NCBI GenBank assembly: GCA_017303795.1
Contig: JAFLBR010000004.1
Location: 124,001 to 188,000, forward strand
DNA length: 64,000 nt
Direction: 5' to 3'
From: Cytophagales bacterium
Lineage (GTDB): Bacteria > Bacteroidota > Bacteroidia > Cytophagales > Cyclobacteriaceae
Shown here piece by piece: positions 36,455 to 46,050 of the stretch; positions within the stretch are counted from its first letter, which is position 1; each line of letters begins with the position of its first letter. Under the pieces are notes generated by a model that worked only from the letters and a program-made list of their open reading frames with translations, was not told the origin of the DNA and searched no databases. Made by a program: the position numbers and the translations under genes.

Positions 36455-37795
36455 CTATACCGCATCCGACAAACTAGAGAATGTAAAGTCGCGGATTTTC
36501 ATAGCGGGTATTAATGCACTACCACCACCTCCAGGCCCACCGCCACTGGCTACGCGCATTTGCTTACCCAGTGTTTCCAGGTTGTTCAGCATAATAATCG
36601 GGCTTTCGTTAAAGCGGAAGTTTTTAATCGGATGTTTAATCTTTCCGTTTTCGATATAGAAACTTCCATCACGGGTAAGCCCTGTGTATAACAATGTTTG
36701 CGGATCAACAGCACGGATATACCAGAAGCGCGTTACCAGCACACCCTTCTTGGTGTCTTTAATCATATCTTCAATAGATGCGTTGCCTCCTTCCATAATT
36801 CTATTTCCCGGAAACGGTGTTGGCTCCACTCCTTTTTGTTGTGCCCAATAACGATCGTAGAAAAGATTTGAAACCACACCACCTTTAATAAGATCCATAC
36901 GCTTGCGTGGCAAACCACCAGCCTGATTGGCTGTAGGTACTTCTTCATTCCACGGATCGGTATAAATGTTTACACGTTCATCAACCAATTTTTCGCCCAA
37001 CTTGGTACCACCACCTTTTTTAGAAAGGAAGCTGCGGCCTTCATCTGCCTGGCGTGCATTAAAGTTTAACATCAGACTTAACAAATCAGACGCAGCATTA
37101 GGCTCCAGAATTACTGTGTACTTACCCGGTTCAATAGCTTTTGCATTACGCGATTGCAACGCTTTCTCAATTGCAATCTGCGAAGCTTCGGCCGTGTTGA
37201 GTTTGCTTACATCATTGAAGTTACGTGCTACCCAACCCGAACCGGTACCATCGTTGGTGCGCATGGTTACGGTAAAGTTTACACCCGTTGCCTGATTGTA
37301 AGTGAATAAACCTTTGCTATTCATCTGCGCATTAAAGCCACGGTTGTCTTCGAGATAACCTGCAGCAGTAATATCTTTTTTCGTTGCCGGATTAATACTA
37401 TCGGCTGCAGCCTGTGCACGATACTCGGGCGTAATCTTAGCCGTAGATTCAATAAATGTTTTTGCTTCCGGGCCATACGTTTGCGGACCGAGTGGATCCA
37501 TAAACTCTGGATTTTCAGGAGCAAGCTTAGCCAGTTCTTCTGCGCGCCTTACTACTTTTTCAAGTGAGGCATCATCAAACTCGTTGATGGATGCGGCTCC
37601 GGATTTTTTTCCAAAGTTTACTGAAACGGAAAGACTTACGTTGCTGTCTTCTCCGGCTGTGGACACACTGTTTCGCGCATAGCGAATGTTGCCTCCATCA
37701 CCACCATTCAATCCAGCCTCAATGCCATCGGCTTTAGAAAAGCCCACTACCTTTTCCAGGATTTTTTTCGCTTCTTCTTTTGAGAGTATAGCCAT
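36455..37795 (-). CDS. pmbA: TldE/PmbA family protein (second copy)
   Basis: A 446-residue paralogue of the TldE at 33305. It shares the N-terminal GDGGNIRYARNSVST, the GWVARNFNDVSKLNTAEA region and the same final IRDFTFSSLSDAV. A short Gly-rich stretch (GGGPGGGGSAL) near the end is an insertion relative to copy 1. No signal peptide and no zinc motif. It follows tldD copy 2 by a 97-base AT-rich spacer. Confidence 0.9.
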   Translation of the reverse strand: MAILSKEEAKKILEKVVGFSKADGIEAGLNGGDGGNIRYARNSVSTAGEDSNVSLSVSVNFGKKSGAASINEFDDASLEKVVRRAEELAKLAPENPEFMDPLGPQTYGPEAKTFIESTAKITPEYRAQAAADSINPATKKDITAAGYLEDNRGFNAQMNSKGLFTYNQATGVNFTVTMRTNDGTGSGWVARNFNDVSKLNTAEASQIAIEKALQSRNAKAIEPGKYTVILEPNAASDLLSLMLNFNARQADEGRSFLSKKGGGTKLGEKLVDERVNIYTDPWNEEVPTANQAGGLPRKRMDLIKGGVVSNLFYDRYWAQQKGVEPTPFPGNRIMEGGNASIEDMIKDTKKGVLVTRFWYIRAVDPQTLLYTGLTRDGSFYIENGKIKHPIKNFRFNESPIIMLNNLETLGKQMRVASGGGPGGGGSALIPAMKIRDFTFSSLSDAV

Positions 37796-37796
37796 T

Positions 37797-37892
37797 TTTA
37801 ATTCAATATTTAAAATTCAAAATTTTGTTATTCGGGTTTATTTCTGATTTCGAATTCAATTGCTTTTTAAATTTTGAATCCGAAATTTTGAA
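37797..37892. repeat. AT-rich inverted-repeat spacer after tldD copy 2
   Basis: The spacer contains TTAAAATTCAAAATTTTG near its left end and several inverted AAATTTTGAAT copies near its right end. The same style recurs at 39534-39618, also just after a tldD stop, which suggests duplication of a tldD-plus-spacer block. It could form a long AT-rich hairpin. Confidence 0.55.
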
Positions 37893-39533
37893 TTAGATCG
37901 TTCTTCCTGTATTAATCACATTTACACCATTAAAACGCGTAGTGGCTGAGCCGTGCGATACTGCATTGGATTGACTGGGTTGTCCTTTGCCATCGTTAAA
38001 AGCTCCGTTCAACCGGTAGTCGCGCTCATCGCAAATGGCAACGCACGAATTCCAGAACTCTTGTGTGTTAGCCTGATACGCAACATCTTTCAACATGCCT
38101 GCAATCTTTCCATTCTTGATTTCGAAGAATAACACTCCGCCAAACTGGAAGTTGTAGCGTTGCTGATCGATAGAGAACGAACCATCTTTCACGATGTAAA
38201 TTCCCTTTTCTACATTGCTGATCATCTGCTCAGGCGTGAGTTGTTGTTTGCCTGCCTGCAACGATACATTAGGCATCCGCTGAAACTGCACATCGCTCCA
38301 ACTCTGCGAATAGCAGCAGCCATGCGATTCTTTCTGGCCAAGCAAGCTAACCTGATCACGTATAGCCTGATAGTTTACCAACACACCATCTTTAATCAGA
38401 TCCCATTGCTTGCACTTCACGCCTTCATCATCGTAAGCAACTGCACCCAGCGAACCCACTTGTGTTTTATCGGCCACAAAGTTTACAATATCATTCCCGA
38501 ATTTAAATTTCTTTGATTGCCATTTATCAAACGTAAGGAAACTGGTTCCGGCAAAGTTGGCTTCGTAACCCAATACACGATCAAGCTCTGTTGGGTGGCC
38601 AACTGATTCGTGAATGGTTAACCACAAATGCGATGGCTCCAATACCAGATCATACTTGCCCGGCTCAACCGATTTGCCGGCAATCATTTGCTTGGCCTGC
38701 TCAGCAGCCATAGCCGCATCTTCTACTATGTCGTATGATTTGTTATAAAGAATTATCCCACCTGGCCCTTGAATTTTATCTTCAGCTTTTCCATCTAAGT
38801 ATTCATAACCCATACCTACAGGGGCGCTGAATGCCGAACGCGTTTTAAACGAACCCGTTTGCCTGTCCACCATCGATACCTGAAAGTTTGGCCAGGTGCG
38901 ATGTACATCCTGATCGATATAAGAACCTTCGGATGAGGCAAAATATTTTTGTTCGTTCACCAGAAAGATCAAACTGTTTACAAAGCTGGCTCCATTGTCC
39001 ATTGCTTTAGCATTTGCTGCTAACAGCAAATCCACTTTTTCCTTTACGGGAACTTCAAATCCATTTTTAACAATGGGTGTTTTCCAACTGATCTCGCCAT
39101 ACGAAGGATTAGGCGCAAGCTTTACAGGTTCTTTCTGAAATTTTGAGTTTGCTTTCGCAATAGCTACTGCACGTTCTGTTGCCTTTTTGATTCCATCAAT
39201 GGTAACCTCGTTGGTTGCACCAAAGCCCCATGTGCCATTTGCAATTACGCGCACACCCACACCAAACGATTCGGTATTGGTTACTCCTTGTACTTTTTTC
39301 TCGCGTGTAGTTACAAACTGGTTGAGGTAACGACCAATGCGTACATCGGTATAGCTTGCCCCTAACGATTTAGCCGTGTTGAGCGCAACATCGGCTAATT
39401 GTTTCTTTTGCTTTACATCTATGATGGGCGTGAGCAACTCGGCCAGATCAACCTCGCGGCCAAAGCCAGTGAGCGGCAACATCATGGCACCTGCACTTAA
39501 CCCAGCCATGTTAATAAAATCTCGTCTTTTCAT
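37893..39533 (-). CDS. tldD: TldD family metallopeptidase with Tat signal (copy 2)
   Basis: A 546-residue TldD starting at ATG, with Tat motif MKRRDFINMAGLSAG and the metal motif HESVGH in LTIHESVGHPTELDRVLG. Almost every block is shared with copies 1 and 3 (DVRIGRYLNQFVTTRE, GCCYSQSW, EFWNSC). It is followed by TldE copy 2, its likely partner. The signal-like N-terminus again implies export. Confidence 0.9.
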   Translation of the reverse strand: MKRRDFINMAGLSAGAMMLPLTGFGREVDLAELLTPIIDVKQKKQLADVALNTAKSLGASYTDVRIGRYLNQFVTTREKKVQGVTNTESFGVGVRVIANGTWGFGATNEVTIDGIKKATERAVAIAKANSKFQKEPVKLAPNPSYGEISWKTPIVKNGFEVPVKEKVDLLLAANAKAMDNGASFVNSLIFLVNEQKYFASSEGSYIDQDVHRTWPNFQVSMVDRQTGSFKTRSAFSAPVGMGYEYLDGKAEDKIQGPGGIILYNKSYDIVEDAAMAAEQAKQMIAGKSVEPGKYDLVLEPSHLWLTIHESVGHPTELDRVLGYEANFAGTSFLTFDKWQSKKFKFGNDIVNFVADKTQVGSLGAVAYDDEGVKCKQWDLIKDGVLVNYQAIRDQVSLLGQKESHGCCYSQSWSDVQFQRMPNVSLQAGKQQLTPEQMISNVEKGIYIVKDGSFSIDQQRYNFQFGGVLFFEIKNGKIAGMLKDVAYQANTQEFWNSCVAICDERDYRLNGAFNDGKGQPSQSNAVSHGSATTRFNGVNVINTGRTI

Positions 39534-39618
39534 AATTTAAAATTCAAAATTTCGAATTCAAGATTTATAGTACGTTGGTTCCAGATTCAATTTTGAATTT
39601 TAAATCTGGAATTTTGAA
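39534..39618. repeat. AT-rich inverted-repeat spacer after tldD copy 3
   Basis: CCAGATT (39581-39587) pairs with AATCTGG (39603-39609). Flanking AATTCAAAATTTCGAATT sequences are inverted against GGAATTTTGAATT at the right end. It closely resembles the spacer at 37797-37892. Confidence 0.55.
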
Positions 39619-41259
39619 TTAAATAGTTCTTCCCGTATTAATCACATTCACACCATTAAAGCGCGAAGTAGAACTGCCATGCGATACTGCACTTACCTGC
39701 GAAGGCTGACCTTTGCCATCGAAGAATGAACCAAACATGCGGTAATCTTTTTCATCGCAGATTTTCGCGCAGCTATTCCAGAACTCTTGTGTGTTGGATT
39801 GATAAGCCACATCGTTGAGCATGCCAGCAATCTGGCCGTTTTTAATTTCATAAAACACTGTGCCGCCAAACTGGAAGTTGTAGCGTTGCTGATCGATGGA
39901 ATAAGAACCTCTTCCGGCAATGTAGATACCCTTCTCAACATCTTTAATCATTTGAGCCGCACTGTATGGTTCTTTGCCGGGAGCAAGCGACACATTCGGC
40001 ATGCGTTGAAACTGTACATCGTTCCAACCTTGTGCATAACAACAGCCGTGCGATTCGTTTTGTCCCAACATGTGTACCTGATCTCGAATAGCCTGGAAGT
40101 TTACCAGTACACCATCTTTGATTAAATCCCAACGTTTACACTTCACACCTTCATCATCGTAACCCACAGCACCAAGCGAACCTGTTTGTGTTTTGTCGGC
40201 AAAAATGTTTACCTGTTTACTGCCGTAGTTAAAGTTTCCTGATTTAAGTTTTTCAATGGAGGCAAAACTGGTTCCGGCATAGTTGGCTTCGTAACCAAGA
40301 ATACGATCAAGCTCCAGCGGGTGGCCAACCGACTCGTGAATGGTTAACCCCAAATGGTTTGGTTCAAGAACAAGATCGTACTTACCCGGCTCAACCGATT
40401 TAGCCGAAATCATTTCTTTAGCTTGTTTCGCTGCAGTAGCGGTATCTTCAATTATATCGTAACTATTGCGATACAACACCATGCCCATTGGCGTTTGCAG
40501 TTTATCTTCTGCTTTGGGAATCATGTATTCATAACCCAAACCCATTGGGGCACTCATTGCATCGCGCGATTTAAATTTACCGCTGGCGCGATCGGTTACC
40601 GAAACCGTAAACGTTGGCCAGATGCGATGCACATCCTGATCGATATAAGAACCATCAGTTGATGCAAAATATTTTTGTTCATTAACCTGAAACAGGTTTG
40701 AGTTAACGAAGGTTGCTCCGTTAGTTAATGCAGCTGCATTGGCCGCGAGTAACAACTCGGCTTTTTCAGAAACCGGAACTTCAAACGCGTTTTTTACAAT
40801 CGGAGTATTCCACACTACTTCGCCATAAGCAGGCACAGGGGCAAGCTTAACCGGCTCTTTCTGAAATTTTGAATTTGCTTTCGCGATGGCTAAAGCTCTT
40901 TCGGTTGCTTTCTTAATGCCATCGGTGGTAACTTCATGCGTTGCCGCAAAACCCCAGGTGCCTTTTGCAATTACCCGAATGCCCACACCAAACGATTCGG
41001 TGCTGGTTATACCCTGCACACGTTTTTCACGCGTACTGATAAACTGATTGAGATACCGGCCAATGCGCACATCGGCATACGTGGCTCCGCCCGAACGAGC
41101 CGTGTTAAGGGCTACATCGGCAAGTGATTTTTTCTGTGCATTGGTAAGTGGCACTTCCAGCAGGGCTTCAGCGCTTACAGGGTTACCAAACAAAGATGTG
41201 GGCAACATCAAACCGCCTAATCCCACACCGGTTAATTGTATAAAATCTCTACGCTTCAC
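39619..41259 (-). CDS. tldD: TldD family metallopeptidase with Tat signal (copy 3, GTG start)
   Basis: A 546-residue TldD started by GTG (41257-41259), with Tat motif MKRRDFIQLTGVGLGGLML and metal motif HESVGH in LTIHESVGHPLELDRILG. It has no TldE directly next to it; the nearest is copy 2 beyond tldD copy 2. It may pair with that TldE or act alone. It heads the cluster and a TPR gene ends 112 bases away on the same strand. Confidence 0.9.
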   Translation of the reverse strand: MKRRDFIQLTGVGLGGLMLPTSLFGNPVSAEALLEVPLTNAQKKSLADVALNTARSGGATYADVRIGRYLNQFISTREKRVQGITSTESFGVGIRVIAKGTWGFAATHEVTTDGIKKATERALAIAKANSKFQKEPVKLAPVPAYGEVVWNTPIVKNAFEVPVSEKAELLLAANAAALTNGATFVNSNLFQVNEQKYFASTDGSYIDQDVHRIWPTFTVSVTDRASGKFKSRDAMSAPMGLGYEYMIPKAEDKLQTPMGMVLYRNSYDIIEDTATAAKQAKEMISAKSVEPGKYDLVLEPNHLGLTIHESVGHPLELDRILGYEANYAGTSFASIEKLKSGNFNYGSKQVNIFADKTQTGSLGAVGYDDEGVKCKRWDLIKDGVLVNFQAIRDQVHMLGQNESHGCCYAQGWNDVQFQRMPNVSLAPGKEPYSAAQMIKDVEKGIYIAGRGSYSIDQQRYNFQFGGTVFYEIKNGQIAGMLNDVAYQSNTQEFWNSCAKICDEKDYRMFGSFFDGKGQPSQVSAVSHGSSTSRFNGVNVINTGRTI

Positions 41260-41371
41260 AATTCAATAGGTTTAAATGTACCTGAAAGTTGAAAAGTATG
41301 AAAAAGCGAGATGGCGGACAGAAAAAATATGCAGGCCCGCTAAAAGTTGTTACCAGCGGAAAAAACCACGG

Positions 41372-42436
41372 TTACCGGTTAGTATTTACCCATAAATAAA
41401 AGTACTCTAATTTTTCATTGTTTGCTTCAAGCCAAGTTTTAATATCGGCCTCATCAGAAGAAGCCATGACATGGTAACAAAAGGCTTCCGCGTGGCCGTT
41501 CTTTACCACATCAGAAAAGAAAGGCACATATAAATCCCACCAAATGTCTGTTGATTCCACCGATTTTTTCTTTTTAGGTTTCTTCTTTTTGTCCTTTAAC
41601 TCCTTCATCGCATTAAAGAACCTTTCCGAATCGCTAACAAATCTTTGCTGTTCGGTTCTTATGGCATTTTTATCTTTCAGTGCTTTATCAATCTCTGTTG
41701 ATGCTAGTCCCATGAATGAAAAAAAGAGTTCAGCGCTTGCCCACTCCGGGTCTTTCTTTGAATCAGGTAATGTAATTGTGATCACTCGTGTGGAATCTTT
41801 CTTTTGACCTTGACCATAAAACAGTTGCTTTAATACGGGAGCATTTTCTTCTGACCGTTGGCTTGTGTTTTCTAACATCAGAAAAAAGAATAAGCCCAAC
41901 GCTGCTTTAGATTTTAAGTTTTTATCACGATTGATTTTAGCCAATTGTAAATGACTGCCCGGGTGATTAGGGTTGTTTCCAAGTGCTTTTATCAATGCTT
42001 TCTCTGCTTCCTCTGAATTGCCCAACCGTGATAGACTTATAGCATAATTGAAAAGTAGCAGGTAATGATCAGGGAAATCTTTAAGCGCGTCTTTATAGAA
42101 AGCTACTGACTCAGCGGTGCGACCAAGGTCATCCAGTGCGCTTCCTTTTAATATTGTGGGGTGAAGTTTTGTTTCAATAGTAGCGTATGAAAGGCTGACC
42201 TCTGCATACCGAAGGGCTTCATTATATTGTTTTAGTGCGCTGTAACTAAACGCAATTTCATAATTGACTAAGTAAGACTTCGTATCCAAAGCCAAAGCTT
42301 TTTTATACATCTCAATTGCCTCATTGTACTTCCCTGCATCGTGAAGTTTTATCCCTTCTTGCACAAGTGAGTCAAGACTCTGGCCTGTAACCAATAATGA
42401 TTGCAAACAAAAGATTAAAAGAATCGCATTTTTCAT
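41372..42436 (-). CDS. Exported TPR-repeat protein
   Basis: A 354-residue exported protein with signal peptide (LLIFCLQSLLVTGQS) and at least four TPR-like repeats in residues 20-160 (KYNEAIEMYKKALALD, QYNEALRYAEVSL, TAESVAFYKDALKDFP, EEAEKALIKALGNNP). The C-terminal half has a lysine-rich stretch (KDKKKKPKKKKS) and no recognisable domain. It is probably a scaffold. It faces proC across a 118-base gap. Confidence 0.82.
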   Translation of the reverse strand: MKNAILLIFCLQSLLVTGQSLDSLVQEGIKLHDAGKYNEAIEMYKKALALDTKSYLVNYEIAFSYSALKQYNEALRYAEVSLSYATIETKLHPTILKGSALDDLGRTAESVAFYKDALKDFPDHYLLLFNYAISLSRLGNSEEAEKALIKALGNNPNHPGSHLQLAKINRDKNLKSKAALGLFFFLMLENTSQRSEENAPVLKQLFYGQGQKKDSTRVITITLPDSKKDPEWASAELFFSFMGLASTEIDKALKDKNAIRTEQQRFVSDSERFFNAMKELKDKKKKPKKKKSVESTDIWWDLYVPFFSDVVKNGHAEAFCYHVMASSDEADIKTWLEANNEKLEYFYLWVNTNR

Positions 42437-42554
42437 ATTTCAATTTGAAAAATATTCTGATTACCAGCAATCTAAAACCCACAAATTGATTTGTTCCTAA
42501 AAAACCAACCCATGCCTTTAGTTTGGCTACCTTTAACCTTTATTTGAATCTATT

Positions 42555-43352
42555 ATGAACTCAAACAAGATTGCCATTATTGGTGGCGGAAATTTAGGTG
42601 CCGCTATTGCCGAAGGACTTTTAAAAAGTGGTTTTGCCACACCCGCTCAAATTACGGTTACCCGAAGAAACGTAGATCGGTTAGCTACTTTAAAAGAAGC
42701 TGGCGTAACCGTTACCAGCAACAATCAAAGTGCGATTGAAAACAATGACGTGATAATTGTTGCCCTTAAACCGTATAATGTAAAAGAAGTGCTGGAAGGA
42801 CTTAAACAATCCTTTAACCCTGAAAAGCATATTATCATCAGTGTGGTAACAGGCGTTTCACTTAAAGATCTCTCGGCCATATTTAATAACAACACTCCGG
42901 TATTCCGGGCAATGCCAAACACGGCCATTGCTATACAAGAATCGGTAACGTGTTTGTGTTCGGTAAACGCTACTAATGCAAAAGTAAATTATGTAACCGA
43001 TTTATTCAATCAACTGGGCATTAGTATTTCTATTGATGAAAAGCTGATGGATGCCGCCACAGTTTTGGGTGCCTGTGGTATTGCGTATGCATTGCGATTT
43101 ATTCGCGCGGCAACACAAGGTGGTATTGAAATTGGCTTTGATGCAAAAACTGCGAGCCTGATTGCGGCACAAACTGTAAAAGGTGCAGCCGAACTTTTAT
43201 TAAAAGGTAATCGCCACCCTGAAGAAGAAATTGACAAAGTAACTACACCTAAAGGTTGTACCATTGTTGGGCTAAACGAAATGGAACACCGTGGGTTTAG
43301 CTCTTCGTTGATTCGTGGGATTGGAGCTTCGTATAATAAGATTGGTTCGTAA
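42555..43352 (+). CDS. proC: Pyrroline-5-carboxylate reductase
   Basis: A 265-residue enzyme that reduces pyrroline-5-carboxylate to proline with NAD(P)H, the last step of proline synthesis. The N-terminal Rossmann motif is IAIIGGGNLGAAIAEGL. Further family marks are FRAMPNTAIAI, DAATVLGACGIAYALRFI and the C-terminal dimer signature KVTTPKGCTIVGLNEME. The protein is cytoplasmic and of usual length. It is alone on this strand, facing the Uma2 gene. Confidence 0.95.
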   Translation: MNSNKIAIIGGGNLGAAIAEGLLKSGFATPAQITVTRRNVDRLATLKEAGVTVTSNNQSAIENNDVIIVALKPYNVKEVLEGLKQSFNPEKHIIISVVTGVSLKDLSAIFNNNTPVFRAMPNTAIAIQESVTCLCSVNATNAKVNYVTDLFNQLGISISIDEKLMDAATVLGACGIAYALRFIRAATQGGIEIGFDAKTASLIAAQTVKGAAELLLKGNRHPEEEIDKVTTPKGCTIVGLNEMEHRGFSSSLIRGIGASYNKIGS

Positions 43353-43421
43353 GAAATTTGATTTTGCTTTTCAACGTGGCCTGTGATCAACCATGTTTTA
43401 AGCGCTTTAATGTAGGTTACA

Positions 43422-43952
43422 TCAAAACTCAAAACCAGCTTGAAGAAGTGACGAGTCAATTCTTCCGATTCGATCTCCAATTTTTGTAAACCGGCTTTCA
43501 ACCAATGAAAACCCAAGTGCGAGTTTTGTCTCTGGGTCAACAATCCAATATTCTTTTACTCCGAATTTCTCGTATAAATCTTTTTTGGTAATAAGGTCAT
43601 GATCTCTATTTCCTGGAGATAATACCTCCACTATTAAATCGGGCACACCTGCGTAACGACCTTCAACAATTTGATCAGGATTGGATTTTAGAATTACAAT
43701 AATGTCGGGCTGTACCGCATTTCGTGAACTGTCAAGCTTAACATCAAACGGAGCGTAAATAACTAACCCTTTATTGGTGTCTTCTACAAGCTTGTCTAAT
43801 TGCTTTGAGATTAGCTTTGCTAATCGCTGATGTTCGAATAATGGCGAGGGCGACATGTATAATTGATTATCAATGAGCTCTGCAAGTGTACCTTCCGGCA
43901 GCATATCAAATACTTCGATTAGTGTTCGGGGTGGATGTAAGAGCGTTTCCAT
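43422..43952 (-). CDS. Uma2-family (DUF820) putative endonuclease
   Basis: A 176-residue PD-(D/E)xK-fold protein. The family pattern is clear: AELIDNQLYMSPSP with Glu25, QPDIIV with Asp83, GVPDLIVEVLSPGN with Glu109, followed by KKDLYEKFGVKEYWIVDP. These residues should form the metal-binding nuclease site. Uma2 proteins are common solitary genes of unclear biology. It is convergent with proC (69-base gap) and divergent from the methylase gene. Confidence 0.9.
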   Translation of the reverse strand: METLLHPPRTLIEVFDMLPEGTLAELIDNQLYMSPSPLFEHQRLAKLISKQLDKLVEDTNKGLVIYAPFDVKLDSSRNAVQPDIIVILKSNPDQIVEGRYAGVPDLIVEVLSPGNRDHDLITKKDLYEKFGVKEYWIVDPETKLALGFSLVESRFTKIGDRIGRIDSSLLQAGFEF

Positions 43953-44078
43953 TATTTCACATTAAATTTTATCTCATTAAGCCTGCTTTCTTACTCAACG
44001 CAAATTACAATAACCGACCGTCAATAACAATACATCTAAATATCCAACCAAAGAGCCTTCTAAATGGTATCTTGCAGC

Positions 44079-45254
44079 ATGTTTTCATTCTCATCAACTT
44101 CCAAAATAATCATCACTTGTAGCAAACGCCTTGCGCCCTATCTTGAGCAAGAAGTTACAGAACTTGGCTTTACGCCCGAACGCACTTTTATTACTGGCGT
44201 AGAACTTAAAGGCACTGTTAATGATTGTATCAAGCTCAATTTAAATCTGCGGTGTGCCAGCCAGGTGCTTTATTCATTAAAACAATTTCGGTGCAATGGG
44301 CCCGATGATTTGTATGACGAATTGATTCGCTACCCGTGGGAAAATTTACTTACCCCTGAAGGTTATTTTTCTGTAACCAGCAATGCCACGCACTTTACCG
44401 TTAACAACGATATGTTTGTGAACGTAAAAGTGAAAGACGCCATTGCCGATCGCATGCGCAGGGAGACCATGAAGCGCCCAAACTCTGGCTCTGAATTTTT
44501 AGGCGCGGTGTTTCATTTGTATTGGAAAGATGAGCAAGCAGAAATTTTTCTCGATACCTCAGGCGAAACATTAGCCAAACATGGGTATCGCAAAATTCCG
44601 GGCAAGGCACCTATGCTGGAAGCGCTGGCTGCATCTACTGTAATGGCTACCAAGTGGGATCGCAAATCAGTTTTTGTTAACCCCATGTGTGGATCGGGTA
44701 CGGTGGCTATTGAAGCGGCCATGATTGCTACCAACCGCAGGCCGGGTTTGAATCGGAAAAATTATTCTTTCATGCATGTAACTGGTTACGATGCCGCTTT
44801 CTATGAGAGCGAACTGAAAACATTGCACACTCAAATTGTTGAAGTACCCGGCATGCGCATTATTGCCACCGACATTAGTGATGATGCTATAAAAGTTTCG
44901 AAAGTAAATGCTGGTATTGCAGGAGTAGAATCGATGATTGAATTTAAACGGTGCGATTTTGAAGAAACAACGGTGCCCGAAACGGGTGGCATTGTTTACT
45001 TTAATCCTGAATATGGCGAACGCCTGGGCGAGGTTTCGGCATTGGAGAAAACCTATGCCCGCATGGGCGATTTTATGAAAAAGAAATGTCAGGGGTATCA
45101 CGGTTATATCTTTACCGGCAATCTCGATCTGGCTAAAAAAATCGGGTTAAAGGCCAGCCGCAGAATTGAGTTTTATACATCTAAAATTGACTGCCGTTTG
45201 TTGGAGTATGAGCTTTATGGCGGAAGTAGAAGGGAGCCTAAAAAAGAAGATTAA
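44079..45254 (+). CDS. RlmL-type 23S rRNA methyltransferase (THUMP plus SAM domain)
   Basis: A 391-residue class I methyltransferase. An N-terminal THUMP-like region (IIITCSKRLAPYLEQEVTEL) binds RNA. The SAM motif is FVNPMCGSGTVAIEAA and the catalytic motif YFNPEYGERLG is the Bacteroidota variant of NPPYG found in enzymes making N2-methylguanine in 23S rRNA. The C-terminal half of the long E. coli RlmL is absent. An alternative ATG at 44064 adds five residues. It is followed by a GDPD gene with a 6-base gap. Confidence 0.88.
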   Translation: MFSFSSTSKIIITCSKRLAPYLEQEVTELGFTPERTFITGVELKGTVNDCIKLNLNLRCASQVLYSLKQFRCNGPDDLYDELIRYPWENLLTPEGYFSVTSNATHFTVNNDMFVNVKVKDAIADRMRRETMKRPNSGSEFLGAVFHLYWKDEQAEIFLDTSGETLAKHGYRKIPGKAPMLEALAASTVMATKWDRKSVFVNPMCGSGTVAIEAAMIATNRRPGLNRKNYSFMHVTGYDAAFYESELKTLHTQIVEVPGMRIIATDISDDAIKVSKVNAGIAGVESMIEFKRCDFEETTVPETGGIVYFNPEYGERLGEVSALEKTYARMGDFMKKKCQGYHGYIFTGNLDLAKKIGLKASRRIEFYTSKIDCRLLEYELYGGSRREPKKED

Positions 45255-45260
45255 TTGGTT

Positions 45261-46025
45261 ATGAAAGTATTATTCTTTGCAATCTTATCAATAGCTACAT
45301 TTTCTTGTTTTATGACTCAGGAAAAAACCAAAATAATCGCCCACCGCGGTGCATGGAAAAATACTAATGTGCCTGAAAATTCTATAGCGGCATTACAACA
45401 TGCTATTGCATTAAAATGTTATGGCAGCGAGTTTGATGTACACCTCAGTGCCGATTCTGTTCCGTTTGTATTGCACGATCATTCCATTCAAGGAACATAT
45501 ATTGAAAAGACAAATGCTTCAGAGTTATCAAAAATAAAACTGAGTAATGGCGAGACTTTACCCACATTGGAATCGTACCTGCTGGCAGGAAAAAATCAAA
45601 ACCAAACCAGACTTGTACTTGAGATAAAAACCTCACAACTCGGCAAATCGCGTTCACTTGCGTTAACTAAAAAATGTGTGGAGTTAGTAAACAAAATGGG
45701 TGTGGCTTCTATTACCGATTACATCGCGTTTGATTTTGATGTTTGCCTGGAAGTAAAAAAACTGGCACCCCACGCGCATGTGCAATACCTGAATGGTGAT
45801 AAAACGCCTGAGCAACTGGCTGCTGCCGGATTAGATGGTTTCGATTATCACTTCAGTGTTTTACAAAAACATGAAAACTGGTTAGCCGATGCTCATCAGC
45901 GGAAGTTAAGCACTAATGCGTGGACCGTAAATGATGAGGCTGTTATGCAATGGCTGATTGATAGGAAAGTAGATATGATAACCACCAACGAACCCGAAAA
46001 ACTCATTCAGCTTTTAAACAAATAG
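45261..46025 (+). CDS. Glycerophosphodiester phosphodiesterase family protein
   Basis: A 254-residue exported GDPD that would hydrolyse glycerophosphodiesters to glycerol-3-phosphate. The catalytic motifs are IIAHRGAWKNTNVPENSIAAL, GSEFDVHLSADSVPFVLHD (metal-binding Glu, Asp and His) and VLEIKTS. The N-terminus LSIATFSC suggests a lipoprotein or cleaved signal. A TTG two codons upstream (45255) is in frame; ATG 45261 is preferred. A hairpin overlapping the stop probably ends the transcript. Confidence 0.9.
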   Translation: MKVLFFAILSIATFSCFMTQEKTKIIAHRGAWKNTNVPENSIAALQHAIALKCYGSEFDVHLSADSVPFVLHDHSIQGTYIEKTNASELSKIKLSNGETLPTLESYLLAGKNQNQTRLVLEIKTSQLGKSRSLALTKKCVELVNKMGVASITDYIAFDFDVCLEVKKLAPHAHVQYLNGDKTPEQLAAAGLDGFDYHFSVLQKHENWLADAHQRKLSTNAWTVNDEAVMQWLIDRKVDMITTNEPEKLIQLLNK

Positions 46026-46050
46026 CAGGCGCCTGAAATAGGCGCCTGCT
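46024..46050 (+). terminator. GC-rich hairpin overlapping the GDPD stop codon
   Basis: AGCAGGCGCCT (46024-46034) is exactly complementary to 46040-46050, with a 5-base loop. The stem begins on the second base of the TAG stop codon. There is no T-run, so termination would need another factor or may work in both directions. Confidence 0.6.

Noticed and set aside
37797-39618. CRISPR-like repeat array in the tldD spacers
   Set aside because: There are only two spacers, with AT-rich inverted rather than direct repeats and no unique spacer units or cas genes.
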